Part shown: positions 10,021 through 22,106 of the stretch, in pieces
Numbering within the stretch: the first letter of the stretch is position 1
How the letters are laid out: every line of letters starts with the position of its first letter
Assembly: GCA_015680685.1 (NCBI GenBank)
Contig: MNCI01004872.1
Coordinates: forward strand, 1,868,676 to 1,917,748
From: Gnetum montanum
Taxonomy: Eukaryota; Streptophyta; Gnetopsida; Gnetales; Gnetaceae
DNA: 49,073 bases
Direction of reading: 5' to 3'
Translations under genes and position numbers: made by a program
The notes under the pieces: model-generated
Told to the model about the DNA's origin: nothing
Database searches by the model: none
Seen by the model: only the letters and a program-made list of their open reading frames with translations

Positions 10021-11424
10021 TAATGTAGTGCCCTATATTTGTACATGTGAACTTAGTACTCCATTAAATATTTAGACTTTATTTTTTAAAAAGCTTATAT
10101 ATATTTGTAGATGTGCTTAATTATTCTTAGTAATATGAAGACCTTTGTCTCGATGACATAAGTAAGATTACTATTTATTTCTAATTTTTGTCTATTTTTT
10201 ATTATTTTAAGTTATATATATAAGTACTAGATAAGTATTGCAAAGTTTAGCATTATTTTAGAATAATAATAGGAAATTAATGTGATGTGGATCCATGGTT
10301 TATTCTAATGTTTACTTAGAATTCTGAAATTATTGAATATTTAATTAATAAAATATGTCAAAATTCAAAGTTGCTGGATCACACTCAAATTTGGTGGACT
10401 AACTCAACTTTATACCTAGAGTATAGATGTACAATTAGTTTTAAATTTGAGCCTTAGATTTTGATATTTTTTTGTTAAACATTTAAAAATTTTATGGTGG
10501 GATAATATTTTCCTAGATTCAATCAAAATATTAATTTCTAGCATAATAGTTATGACATATTTATTTTTGTTACGATCAACTCGGCCTATGTAAAATGTTG
10601 GATAGATAAAATGTTTAGTATCAATGATTTTTTCTAGATATATTATAGGAAATGTAGAAAATAGATCATTATCATCCTAGCCTTGTCCTAAAAATTTGGG
10701 GTCAACTACATGAGTTCTTTTTCATCATTCATTAGCTTCTGCTGTGCATTGCATTTGGGAAATGCCCTAGCATCTACAAAATCTAACAAAGAACTCATCC
10801 ATGAGATTTGACAAGATTTTACAATCAGCTAGCAACCTAATGCTAACCCTCCTCCTTTTGTATACAATCTTGGGACCAACATTGGTGGAGTTGAAATATG
10901 GAAAATAGTTAAAAGGACAAAAATAAATTAGAAACTCTCATAGCTTATAAATTAAAAAATGACTTAAAAAAAGAAAAAAAAGGTAGCACCATAAGAAAAT
11001 TCAATGTACAATGGTTATGTATGCTCTATGACATGCTTATGATGATATTATTTTACTTATAAGCAAATTTTCCACTTCATATTGATGGATGAAAAAGGGA
11101 AAAATGACTCATTTAATAGGGACCATGTGACTCTCTTGAGTGTTGACAATCTCACATGTTCACTCTCTCATGAGATCTTACTTCTTCAAGTCAAGTAGCA
11201 ATGATGCCATGAATAAAAAAAGGATTTTAAAAGAAAGTGTTATCTACTCTTTTCCTATTATGTAAAATTTTGTGCACAAGTCTTTACCTAATCCTTAGGG
11301 TCTTTTCCATCCTATAAGTATAGGGGATGTTTGCTCTCATTGTCACTTTTTCCAAGGAAGGGGAGACTATGCAAGTTGAAGGGGTAAGGAGTTTTAGGTG
11401 AGGAGAGGGAAAGCGGCTATTCCT
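10021..11424. other. Non-coding, AT-rich; one dispersed-repeat motif
   Basis: Nothing coding is visible. At 10676-10716 the text CCTTGTCCTAAAAATTTGGG followed by GTCAACTACATGAGTTC resembles a GGGGTCGGCTACATG motif I know from short dispersed plant repeats; the family is uncertain and no termini are seen. Confidence 0.4.
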
Positions 11425-12594
11425 ATTGACCTTTTGGTATGTCAAAATGTTAAGGAAAATGGAGTACAAGGATGTTTGTATGGTTGTGTGTTTGTTATGT
11501 TTGTAGGAAAAAGTACATGGAAAACCAAGATGAGATGACAAGGAATGAATTGGTGAGCTCAAAGGAAAAGGTCATCCATAAGGTCTCAATCGAACATGCA
11601 AGAATTCAAAGAATGTGGATAAAGACCAAATAACTTACAAGAAAAGTTAACATCATTGGAGCATGTAGATGTGAAAGATCGTGGACAAAGAATGATGAAA
11701 TAAAAATGCAAAGGAAGCAAAGAAAGACATCTCTAAGAAATAGTAGATTAATTGGAAGAATTGAAGGTAGCATAGGTAAAGAAGTCTCTACAAAATAACA
11801 GATGTCTTTCACAAGACAAATATGTCTTCCTAGATTGAAAACCAATTACAGAAATATGTCTTTCACTAGACAAAGACATCTTCCTAGAATAGAGGCCAGA
11901 TGCAGAAATATGTCTTAGCTAGGAAGAAGACGTCTTCCATGACTGTTAACAAGCTATTGCACAAGTCCCAAGATGAATTTGGAAACATAGTAGCTATAAG
12001 AAGATATCATTATTATTGGGAAAGGTACAAGCTTTTGCATAATCATTGTGTAATCATTTGACAATCATTATAACCATTTTTTCTCCTCATTGTATTATCT
12101 TTTGTCTATTGTAAAGTAAGTGTATCTCAAGTACAAGAAAAACTAAGTTGCATTCATCCCTTGTAATTTTTGTTCTCTTCTATTGCCCTATGGGGTTGAT
12201 GTGCTTCTTGTGGGAAGGCATCTTACTTGAGCTTGTCGGGATCCTATGGGATTGAGTGTTGGTGTAGCACCATAATACTCCAAAGAAAAGCTCAATATTG
12301 TAAAGGTTGTGGGATCCTAAAAACCATATTCTAAGCTTTTCAAGACCTTTAGAGGTTGAGTGGATTTGTAGTGTTGAATCACTTTGGAGTAGAGCTTAGA
12401 GCTTGTACAAGGTGTGATACCCTTCAAACCACATTTGAGAACAATAAAGTCCAAATGTATGCTTGTGAACTATCCTTTGAGTGTGGACTACCCAAGTTGG
12501 GGAACCACGTTAAATTTAGTGTGTGTACTTTATTTAAATTAATTTTCATTTGGGAAATTTATTCATCCCCTCTTTCTAAGTTAAATGATCCTAA
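11425..12594 (+). mobile_element. 5' LTR of the plus Copia-type element
   Basis: About 1.17 kb, homologous along its length to 16191-17131 plus 23203-23488. It contains at least seven variants of AAGAYRTCTT between 11728 and 11945, including the perfect palindrome GAAGACGTCTTC (11933-11944). It ends just before the tRNA-Met primer site. Confidence 0.75.
11728..11945 (+). promoter_or_regulatory. AAGACGTCTT-like motif array in the LTR
   Basis: Variants include AAGACATCT, AGATGTCTTTC, ATATGTCTTCC, AAGACATCTTCC and GAAGACGTCTTC. The ACGT-core palindrome is of the kind bound by plant bZIP factors (established knowledge); that these are functional enhancers is inference. Equivalent arrays occur in every LTR of this family in the window. 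Confidence 0.5.
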
Positions 12595-12596
12595 AG

Positions 12597-12608
12597 TGGT
12601 ATCAAAGC
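12597..12608 (+). other. Primer binding site (initiator tRNA-Met type)
   Basis: TGGTATCAAAGC, one base different from the usual plant Copia site TGGTATCAGAGC, immediately after the 5' LTR. Confidence 0.85.
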
Positions 12609-12640
12609 CTGGTACTCTTCTTTGTCATTATCTTTGAACA

Positions 12641-14348
12641 ATGGAGGGGACATCTTATACAAAGACATCCATGTTCGATGGATTCAACTTCACCTATTGG
12701 AAAGCTAGGATGCAAGGATTATTTGAATTTATGGAGTTCAAAGTTTATAAGTCCATCCTTAAAGGCTACACACCACCTGTTGATAGCACAACAAAATTTA
12801 TCAAGCTACGGAGCAAATGGACACAAGAAGAAAAAGATAAGTTCATGTTTGATTCTAAAGCAAAAAAAAAATTATATTGTGTTTTGAACAAATTTTAATT
12901 TAATAGAATAGCTATTTGTAAAATAGCCAAAGAAATTTGGGTAACTTTAGAGGCTACTTATGAGGGAACTTCAATAGTTAAGCAATCTAAACTCTTGGTT
13001 TTGCAAAGTGAGTACGATAAGCTTAAAATGAGAGAAGGAGAGAAAATAAAAGATTATTTCTCTAGAGAAAATTATCTTTTTGTGGCTATTAGAGGTACTA
13101 GTGAAGATTTACCTAAAAGTAATGTCATATTTAAAATGATTATAACTCTCCAACTAGAATTTAGACCAAAGGTCACAACCATGGAGGAGATTAGAGACTT
13201 TTCTATTTTGAAATTCAAAGAGCTTGAAAGTGCTCTTATTACTTATGAAATGAACCTCATAAGTAAAGGGGATATTCAATAAAAACCCATAGTCCTAAAA
13301 TTATCCTTGAAATAAAAGGAACCTATTGAACAAGATATAGGCAAGATATAGGTAGTGAAGAGAAGATAGATCTTCTCCTAAGAAGACTAGAAAGACTTAT
13401 GGTAAGAAAAAGTAACAATTTCAATTAAAAAGGATCCAATTAATCAGAGGTAAAGAAAAAAGTAAGGAAAGAAATAGAAATTTTTAAAATTCTAACTTTG
13501 ATTCCTCTTCAATAGAATGTTGGGTATGTGGTGGAAGAGGCCATGTGACCTCCAAATGTCCTAGTAATTGTAGGTTATAAGAAAGGTATAGAAATGATGA
13601 GTAGATGAAGAAGATCAACTTCTATACAATTTGGGATGATGGAAAGAAAAATGTAGAAGAAGTGGATGATGATGCTCAAAATTCATACCTCCTCTATATG
13701 GGCCTTACAGATGATGATTTTAGCTCCTCAAATGATGAATTGAATGAGGAAGAAAGGGTTGATTTGTTATGTAATGAATTATTATCTTTTCAAAATCTTT
13801 GTAATAAGTTGAATCACCAAGTTAAGATAAAAGATCATGAGATCTCTCTATTAAATTCATGAATTTCCAATCTTACCAAAGAACTCTTAGACCTAAGGGC
13901 TAAGAATGAAAAACTAACCTTGTCTCATGATTAGGCTAAAGTGGAAATTGTAGATGTAAAACTTGTGAATGAAAGGTTGGTTAAAGGGAAAGAATTACTT
14001 TGGATGGTCTTAGGATAAGAAAGAAGTCTACATGATAAGAGTGGGTTGGGATGTTATACATAAGACAAATCATCTACACCAACTCCATTCCAACCCAAGG
14101 CTACTCCAAAGATTCAAGAATCAATGGGCACTACATCTCAAACTAGAGCAGCTTCTACGTATGATAACTTTAACTACTATAGGAAAGTAAGATGTTATTA
14201 TTGTCATAAATTTGGGCATAAGCAATGGGAGTGCAATTTCAAATATTATCACATGAGCACTTTGTCATATCATAGGACTCCTTGGTCTTATTTGAATGTG
14301 CCTACAAAGGAGTTTTTGCAAGTTAAAAAGGATAGGCAAAAAAATTAG
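12641..14348 (+). pseudogene. gag: Copia-type Gag (UBN2 domain, two zinc knuckles), inactivated
   Basis: Gag is the nucleocapsid protein that packages element RNA. The frame starts MEGTSYTKTSMFDGFNFTYW, typical of plant Copia Gag (FDG.N...W), and includes the LKMREGEKIKDYFSR-type block of the UBN2 domain near 13018-13070. A perfect CX2CX4HX4C knuckle (CWVCGGRGHVTSKC) lies at 13518-13559, an acidic and coiled-coil-like part at 13605-13960, and a second knuckle (CYYCHKFGHKQWEC) at 14193-14234. The start sits 32 bases after the primer site. Stops, for example TAA at 12896-12898, and frameshifts break it into frames of about 74-100 codons. No pol follows. The nested sister at 22066-20480 has the same plan. 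Confidence 0.85.
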
Positions 14349-16170
14349 AGAGAATTAAAGAAAGATTGGACAACTCAAAAGAATGAGGGAGTTCAAAAAG
14401 TTTGGAGAATCAAGACGAAGGGACTTCAAAATGAGAAGACACTATCTAGCCAATTTTTCAAAGGGGGCCAAGCCTTGAAAATTGAAGAAGTCTATGCAAG
14501 AAGAGAAACCTCGAAAGAGGAATCTCATTCTCTTGCACTCTAGACATCTTAATTCTTAATTGTAAGTAAGCTAATTTTTTATTTCATTTATTGCTCAATT
14601 TCATGTTAGTATTTAATTTTGAAAGACTAAATTATGTTGGTGTGGGATGCTAGCTTTAGTATTCTACAAGTTTTAAGATAAGTGCTTATAAGAAAAGATA
14701 TTTCATACTTTTAGAATATTTTAAATCATGGTATCTCTTGTAAGCATAATGTGATTAATCTTATAATTGAATGAAAGCTTGCGGTACTTGTAAAATTTTA
14801 AAATTTTTTATTGAAAAATCATCTTTTGATATATTAGTTTCAAGTGATATAAAATCTCTGCATAAATTTCATGAACTAATAAGGTTTTTGCCTTGGAATA
14901 TGGGTTTATTCTGAAATCATAAAGTCAAATTTCTTTTCGAAGATTTTTGCTATATGATAATTGAATAATTTGAATTACTAAATTTAGTGCAATTCATGAA
15001 TCTTCTAAGAAAAGTATCATTGCAAAAGGAATCATTATGAATTACTATTAATAAGAGGCTCTAGTCTCCACACTTGATCTTATTGTTGATTTGCAAGGAT
15101 AGTACTTTGATGAGAAAAGAACAAGTTAATCCAAAAGGACCCAAAGGGAGCATTAGAATCTACACATATGTATGGGGAGCTTGTACTTAGTGTAGGGGGA
15201 GTCTTTTGAGGCTTTTACCAAAAGGTACTCAAGTAGTAAAACTTCACATTTCAACTTACCCTTAGCTAAAAATGAGCAAGGAAGAGCATATTCATCTAGT
15301 AATGTTGCAAAAGTGGACATTTATTAACTCCTTATCTAAATATGAACGTTTATGGTGAAGGATCTTGATGTTTATATGTTATATAAACTAACCTATGAGC
15401 TCTATTTATTATCTAACCTTTTGTATGTTGTGAATATATCTTGTTAAGTTCCTAAGGCCCTTATTGCAAATATGAATTGAGACATACTAGAATAGGTGTT
15501 CATGATCTCTTTTGGTAAGATATGAGGTATATCCATATGCTATTTTTGGCCTTTAACATGATTATCATATATTAGTATATGAATCTTATTTTGGATAAAA
15601 ATTTGGTTGGTTATGTTTGATATTTTAATATATTTAGCATGATTAGACTTAAAAGTTAAATATGCATGGTTTAAACTCTCTTGTCATGAACTTGCTATTA
15701 GATTGTTGATCTTTTCAAAAGAATGTTGGATGATTCTAGAATCATGGTAGATAGATTACTGAAAGACTTGGATTAGCTGTGCTTCTTATTGTGAATAGAT
15801 GAAGAATTGCTCTTGATAAAAAATAGCTTTACTTCATTAGCCCTATGAAATTAATGAGATGTGTACTCTTCAACTAGTTCTCTTGCAAATTGATTTTATG
15901 TCATGCACATTTATATCATGAAACATTTTTGCAGGTGTTTAGATTCTTTTGGGTGCTATCCATACAAGGGGATATATTTATGTAATAATGATTATGCTTG
16001 TTATGCAATGGCTCTCTATAACTATATGTTTTTGTCCTAAAATGATAAATCTTTAAGATACAGGTTTACATGCATCGTCATTTTTGGTCATGTACAAAAA
16101 GTGGGAGAAGTAGCTTATGTATTGTCACATTGTGATGAAGACTAATTGATTTTCTTAAGTTTTGGACATT
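14349..16170 (+). other. Interior 3' region of the plus Copia-type element, no coding signal
   Basis: About 1.8 kb between gag and the polypurine tract. I looked for integrase (HHCC, DDE), reverse transcriptase (YVDD) and RNase H signatures and saw none. The final 100 bases (GTGGGAGAAG..., TTAAGTTTTGGACATTACC) match the equivalent part of the nested element. Confidence 0.6.
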
Positions 16171-16189
16171 ACCAAAAAGAGGGGGATTA
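16171..16189 (+). other. Polypurine tract
   Basis: ACCAAAAAGAGGGGGATTA directly before the 3' LTR; the nested element has the near-identical tract on the other strand (18214-18237). This is the usual plus-strand primer for LTR elements. Confidence 0.8.
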
Positions 16190-16190
16190 T

Positions 16191-17131
16191 TGATCTTTAT
16201 TATGTCCAAATGTTAAAAAATGAAGTACAAGGATGTTTGTATGGTTGTGTGGTTGTTGTTTTTATAGGACAATGTACATGGGAAACCAAGATGAGATGAC
16301 GAGGAATGAAATGATGAGCTCAAAGAAAAAGGTCATCCACAAGGTCTCAAGTGAACATGCAAGAATTCAAAGAACATGGACAAAGACAAAATAACTTACA
16401 AGAAAAATTAACATCATTAGATCATGCAGAAGTATAAGATCATGGAGAAGGAATGAAGAAATCAAATGCAAAGGAAGCAAAGAAATATGTCTTCAAGAAA
16501 AAGTAGACATCTTGGAAGAATTAAAAATAGCATAGGCAAAGATGTCTCTAAAAAAATAATAGATGTATTTCATCATACAAAGACATCTTTCACCAGACAA
16601 AGATATCTTCCTAGCATGAGGAGTAGCTATAGAAAGAAATCTTTTACTAGACAAAGATGTCTTCCCAGAATAGAGCCTAGATGTAGAAAGATGTCTCAAC
16701 CATGAAGAAGATGTCTTCCCAGAATAGAGCCTAGATGTAGAAAGATGTCTCAACCATGAAGAAGATGTCTTCCATGACTATTAACTAGCTATTGCACAAG
16801 TTCCAAGATGAATTTGAAAACATAGTGGCTATAAGAAGACATCATTTGTATTAGAAAAGGTGCAAGCTTTTGTACAATCATTGTAATCATTGTTTCTTCT
16901 CATTATATTATCTTTTATTTGTTGTAAAGTGAGCTATACTTCAAGTACAAGGATTAGCAAACTAATTTTCATTCATCCCTTGTAATTATTTTTCTCTTCT
17001 ATTCCTCTACGAGGTTGATGTGCTTCTTGCGGAAAGGCATTTTGCTTGAACTTGTTGGGATCCTATGGGATTAAGTGTTGGTGTAGGGCCACAAGATTCC
17101 AAAGTAGAGCTCAAGATTGTAAAGGTATGGG
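16191..17131 (+). mobile_element. 3' LTR of the plus element, part 1
   Basis: Homologous to the first ~880 bases of the 5' LTR as far as GTAAAGGT-TGTGGG, where the sister element has inserted. The target copy on this side reads ATGGG (17127-17131). Contains a local 54-bp tandem duplication. Confidence 0.8.
16655..16780 (+). repeat. 54-bp tandem repeat in the 3' LTR
   Basis: Units start at 16655 and 16709 and are nearly identical; a partial third starts at 16763. Each begins AGATGTCTTCC and ends CAACCATGAAGA, so every unit carries two AAGACGTCTT-derived motifs. The 5' LTR of the same element has only one equivalent block, so the duplication arose after insertion or in one LTR only. Confidence 0.85.
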
Positions 17132-18213
17132 TGTGGAGCATAGAAGTTAGAGAGGGGGGTGGGGGAAGGGATGAATAAGTTCCCCAAATTGAACCTTTTT
17201 AAAAATAAAGTGTGCATATAAATTTACATGGTTTCCCAAGTTTTGTAGTCTACTCTCGAAGGGTAGATTGCAAGTACACCTCTAGACTTTGTAACTCTCA
17301 AAATGTGGTTGAAAGGTCCACACCATGTACAGTCTTAAAAGCCTTTCTCTGAAGTGTTGTATCACATCACCAATCCCTCAATCCCACAAGATCTCGTCAA
17401 GCTTTGAAATGTGGTTTTAAGGCTTCTAAAACCTTTACAATCTTGAGCTTCACACCAGAGTATTGTACCACAACATCAACAACTCAATCTTATAGGATCT
17501 CGACAAGCTCAAGCACATCAATCTTGTAGGGAAATAAGAACAAGAATTATAAGGGAGAATTGCAACTTAGTTTGTTAATCCTTGTACAGTTAGGTATAGC
17601 ACACTTTACAATGCCAAAATGATAAAACAATGCGAAGCAATAGAGAATTCAATGATTACAAATGATTGTACAATGAATACAACAAGGCTTGCACATTTCC
17701 CAATGCACATCAAGTCTTCTTATAGCTTCTATGTTTCTAAATCCATTTTGAAACTCATGAAATAGCTAGCTAATGATTAATAATGATCATGGAAGATGTA
17801 TTTCTCATGCCTAAGATGTCTTGTAGAATTCGCCTCTAATACTGGGAACATGTATTTGTTTCCTAAAATATGTCTTTCTTAAGTCTTCATCTTGGAATAT
17901 GTCTTTCTAAACTTGCTATACATTCTGTAAAGATGTCATTGCCTCATAAAAGACATCTTTGTCTAAGAAATACTTCTTGCTATTTTTGAAGATTTCTTTG
18001 TTTGATTTCACTCCAAATTTGCCAAGACATCTAATGCTTACCAGAGATGTCTTTCTTCACTTTCTTTGGATGATTAATCCTTCATTCCTTTTCCATAACC
18101 TTGCTCAATCCAAGTTCTTATCCTACAAGCACAACAACTACACACACACATATAAATAAACTTGTTTTCCATTTATCCTAATGTTTTGACATACCAAAAC
18201 CAAAAGTTCCACA
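17132..18213 (-). mobile_element. 3' LTR of the nested element (1082 bp)
   Basis: On the plus strand it begins TGTGGAGCATAG and ends GTTCCACA, followed by the reverse-complemented polypurine tract. Homologous along its length to 22121-23202. It includes a G-rich run at 17150-17172 and an AAGAYRTCTT array at about 17795-18055. Confidence 0.85.
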
Positions 18214-18237
18214 ATCTCCCCCTTTTTGGTAATGTCC
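18214..18237 (-). other. Polypurine tract of the nested element
   Basis: Read on the minus strand: GGACATTACC then AAAAAGGGGGAGAT, abutting the 3' LTR. Confidence 0.8.
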
Positions 18238-18649
18238 AAAAGTTAAGAAAATGTGTTAGAATTGTCCCAATAAATACCTAATAATAATGAATAATAATGC
18301 ACAATACTTCTCCCCCTTTTCAGACAACCAAAAAGGTTAAATTGGTAGAGATAAATAAAATAATCATCATAAAAGATATTCTATGAAAAGCATAAAGACA
18401 TAGAAATTCCTATGGAATCTAAGGATGAGGATAAACATGGAAGGATAGGTAACAAGCATAAGAAAAAGAAATAGACCACATAGAGATAATTGGAAAACAT
18501 ACTATCCATCCATAACTATCCACAAACTATTTTACATCAAACTATCAAGAAGAATCTTAGAGTACAATTAACCACAAATTAATCACATGTGAGGAAAGTC
18601 CAAAAATTACATATGTGAATGCTAAAAAAATGTCTCATCCTTTTGATCA

Positions 18650-19557
18650 TTAAAAGTAGAGAACAAACAACCTATTGAGGCCGCAATCACTCACCTTAGT
18701 AGTATCCTCAGAATTAGAATCCACCATTGCTTGAGATGGATGATAAGTATTCTCCTCATCTTCATCACTGCTAATGCTTGGATGGCTGGTGTTTTGAGTG
18801 TTCTCATCAAAGGACTCAACCCATTGCATTGGAGCCCACCTAGGATGAAGCTTCACTTGAAACTGAGAGGAAGCTGGTGGAGTTGGTGGTTGCTGAATTG
18901 AAATCCACTGGGAAATGATCCCAAAGATGCTCTCCATATCTCATTACTTAAAAGAGCTAGGAGCATCAACATGAGATGGAGCAATGGAAGTAGGAGGAAC
19001 TAGAACATGGTTTTTTGGCTATTGCATGGAAGAATGGTACTCCCCTTGATCACTAGTTGGGGATGCCTTTGGCTTAGAATCTGACTTTATCCTTGAGTCA
19101 TAAGTGCGTGATGGGCCTATTACTGATGATGTAGGTGTGCCCAAGGATTCTTTCCTTGGCATAGAGACTCAAAATTCCTTAACAAAATGTGTGTACTAGA
19201 TCTAATGGTAATCCTACAAGAAATAAATATAGTACAAAACCCTAGGATGGTAGAAAATAACTATAACTACCTCCCTTCACCATTATGTTATACAAAACAA
19301 TAAGTGACAAGGTGGACACATTAGGAGTCATCTTGCTCCACTCAATATGATCCTTATCAAATGTCATATTTGTCCCAAATAAAACATCACAAAATTCATC
19401 ATGAGCTATGGTATGGGCATTATACCATTGGTATAAATGTCATGCATAGACTCTATGGTAACTATGGAGACATCTAAACTAGAAATATCTAGAAGTGAAT
19501 TTGCAATTTGAAGAGAGACTTCAACAACAATCCCACCAACAGTGGATGTGAATGCTC
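18650..19557 (-). pseudogene. Second decayed frame of the nested element, plant transposon-protein-like
   Basis: Between gag and the 3' LTR the minus strand has protein-like text absent from the sister element. From about 19557 it reads TSTVGGIVVEVSLQIANSLL, then after a frameshift HDEFCDVLF and EWSKMTP...LIVLYNIMVKGG. That pattern (..W..M.P......L...N....GG) recalls the 'putative plant transposon protein' and plant-mobile-domain family. After an intron-like gap (GT... to TTGTAG, about 19200-19270), a Ser/Pro-rich, charged frame continues from MPRKESLGTPTSS (near 19160) through an acidic segment to 18650, with a few stops. Function unknown; the family call is tentative. Confidence 0.4.
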
Positions 19558-20479
19558 TAATAATAGCATTAGAAATGAAAATATTATAGTATAATTCATG
19601 AAAGGATAAGAAAATTCATAGAATTAAAAGATGTCCACTTCAGAAGCCTGAAATAATCCAATAGATCTTGTTATCTATGCAGTCAGAAATTAAGAGAATT
19701 ATCAGAAATAATGGTAGTGGTTCTTGTAATTTCAAACCTATGCAGAGTGTCTATACTACAAAACTAGGATGTGTATGAAGGCAACACACTACTAGAGCTT
19801 CCTCTTGCATGTTTATTGGATAGATTTCTAGACGTAGCAACCTTCTTGTGGACCATCTCTACCAAAACTACTGTGAATGGTGGAAGAATATGACAAAAAT
19901 GGAGGGTTTTTCTTTTACAGTTGTGGGAAAATAAGGGCTTTGAATGAAGATTGAGACACATTTTTGGATAGAAAGACATGTTTTTTGCATGTTAAAAATA
20001 TAGTAGATGTCTTTCATTTATAGAAGAGGTCTTCCCAATGATGAAAAATAAATTAGAGAGATGTCTTTGATGTTTTAAACGCATCTTTGTAGAGACACAT
20101 TTTACTTTTGAAAGACATATTTTGTCAGAAATTAGGATGAGGTTTTGGAAGGTTTCCATTGATCTATAGTCTTTAATAAACCTTGGACACATAAAGAAAA
20201 GCTTACCTTTACCTACTTGTCATACTGTTGGAAGGAGATGTAGTTCAAAGAGCTAGTGAATGGCTTTCTTCTTTTGAGGAATCTCCTTTAAGTTGAACTT
20301 CCCTAATATCTAGGGCATGAATTCCTCGTATAAATTTGTTGGTGAAGGTTTCCTTATGCTTTTGGTCTTGTCATTTAATTATCCCTTCTTTTTTAAAAAC
20401 CTTGGTTCTTTGAGTTGACTTCCAATCTTCTTTGTGATCCTTCATAAAACCTTTTCTTGATGCATTTTAATAAAACCAA
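19558..20479 (-). other. Interior spacer of the nested element with AAGACATCTT-like motifs
   Basis: No coding signal. Between about 19970 and 20120 there are at least five variants of the LTR motif (GAAAGACATG, AGATGTCTTTC, AGAGGTCTTCCC, AGATGTCTTTG, GAAAGACATATT). They lie outside any recognised LTR, so this may be a fragment of a related LTR or a duplicated regulatory block. The 66-71 codon frames at 19764-20192 merely read through them. Confidence 0.45.
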
Positions 20480-22066
20480 GGAGTCTTCTAATATGCCCAT
20501 GTACTCATGTGATAAAACTTTAGATTGCACTCCCATTGTTTATGTCCACTTTTATTAAAATAATAACATCTAATTCTCCTATTGAAAAAAAGATTAGAAG
20601 AACCAAACCTTTGAGGAGTTTTTTGTTGGATAGAAGCTTCCCTTGATGTAGTGTCCTTATTTCTTGGAGGTTTCTTTTGTTGGGATGAAGGTTATCTAGG
20701 TTTCTCTTCTTGGTGGAAACATGCAATTCCACTTTTATCTTGTGGACTTCTTCCTTGTCCTAGTACCATTCAAAGGAACTCCTTTTCCTTCATTTATCAT
20801 TCATTTATTATTTTAACATCCACAACTTCCACTTTGGCCTATTCTAAAGATAAGGTTAGCTCTTAGGTCTAAGAGTTATTTATCAAGATCAGGAAGGATA
20901 TTTCATGTTCTTTAGACTTGTTTATTTAGCTTAGTACAAAGATTTTGAAAATTTAAAGTTCTTTACACAATAAGTCAAACCTCTCATCATCGTTTAGTTC
21001 ATCATTTGATGAATCACCATTAGTGAGGGCCATGTAGATGAGCTGAGAATTTTTTGCATCTTCCTTCACTTCTTCTTCACTCTATTCCCCATCATCCCAA
21101 CTTGTATAGAATTTGGTCTTCTTTGCTTCTTCAAGGGATTTATTCTTGTATTGCATCTTGAAGCTACTAGGACATTTAGAGGCCATATGGCCTCTACCTC
21201 CACACATGCAACATTCGATAGAAGAAAAATCTAAGTTAGAGTTTAACAAGTTCTTATCTTTTTCTTTACCTTTAGGCTAATTGAATCTTTGCCAATATCC
21301 CCCTTTGTTATTCCTAGCAGATAGTTGTTGTAGCTTCCTGGTGAGAAAGTTAATCTCTTCTTCATTACCCTCATCATGCCCATTGAGTTCCTTCTCTATT
21401 GAAGGAGTCTTTAAGGAAATGGAGATTTCTTGAATACCTCTGTCGCATATGAGGTTCATTTCATAAGCAATGATAGCACTTTGAAGCTCTTGAAATTTTA
21501 AATTTGAGAAGTCTAATTTCTTCCATGGTCATGACCTTAGGTGTAAACTCAGGTTGAAGAGTCCTAATCATCTTGATAATCACATCACTTGTGGGTAGAT
21601 CCTTTCCTATTCCTTTGATTGCTACAATAAGATCATTAGCTCTAGAAAAATAATCCTTAATTTTCTGACCTTCTCTCATCTTGAGTTAATCATATTCACT
21701 TTGTAAAACTAACAATTTCAATTACTTAATAATAGATATTCCTTCATAAATGGCTTCTAAAGTTTGCTAAATTTCTTTGTCCATTTTAGATCCTACTATC
21801 TTATTAAATTTAGATTTATTCAATGCACAAAGTAAATAATTTTTTTCTTTTGAATCAAACATGAACTTATCCTTTCCCTCTAAAGACCATTTTTTGCAAG
21901 GCTTGATGATGCAGGTGGTGTCGTTGATAGGTTGAGCGTAGTCTTCCACAATTGACTTCCAAAGTTCAAACTCCATGGATTTGAAAAACCCTTGCATTCT
22001 ATCTTTCCAATAGGTGAAGTTGAATCCATTGAACATGGATGGCTTTGTGTAAGATGTCCCTTCCAT
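20480..22066 (-). pseudogene. gag: Copia-type Gag of the nested element, inactivated
   Basis: Starts MEGTSYTKPSMFNGFNFTYW at 22066, 41 bases from the primer site, and matches the sister Gag along its length. The LKMREGQKIKDYFSR block is near 21680-21640, and a perfect CX2CX4HX4C knuckle (CCMCGGRGHMASKC) lies at 21172-21213. An acidic region follows. The second knuckle (20527-20568) reads CYYFNKSGHKQWEC, so its second Cys has become Phe and it would not bind zinc normally. Several stops, for example after KMDKEI near 21767, inactivate the gene. As in the sister, no protease or other pol domain follows, so mobilisation would need enzymes from another element. Confidence 0.85.
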
Positions 22067-22106
22067 TATTCACTCTTAAAGTTGATGATGAAAGAAAGAG
22101 TACCAA

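Noticed and set aside
11284-11845. Minus-strand frames of 79-92 codons
   Set aside because: They lie across the left end and U3 of the Copia-type 5' LTR, antisense to it, with no motif.
16466-16753. Frames on both strands with repeated RHLS/RLYSGK text
   Set aside because: The apparent protein repeats are the 54-bp LTR tandem repeat read through.
17959-18159. Plus-strand 66-codon frame, also seen at 22983-23228
   Set aside because: Same LTR sequence in both places, antisense to the element; similarity reflects LTR homology, not a gene.
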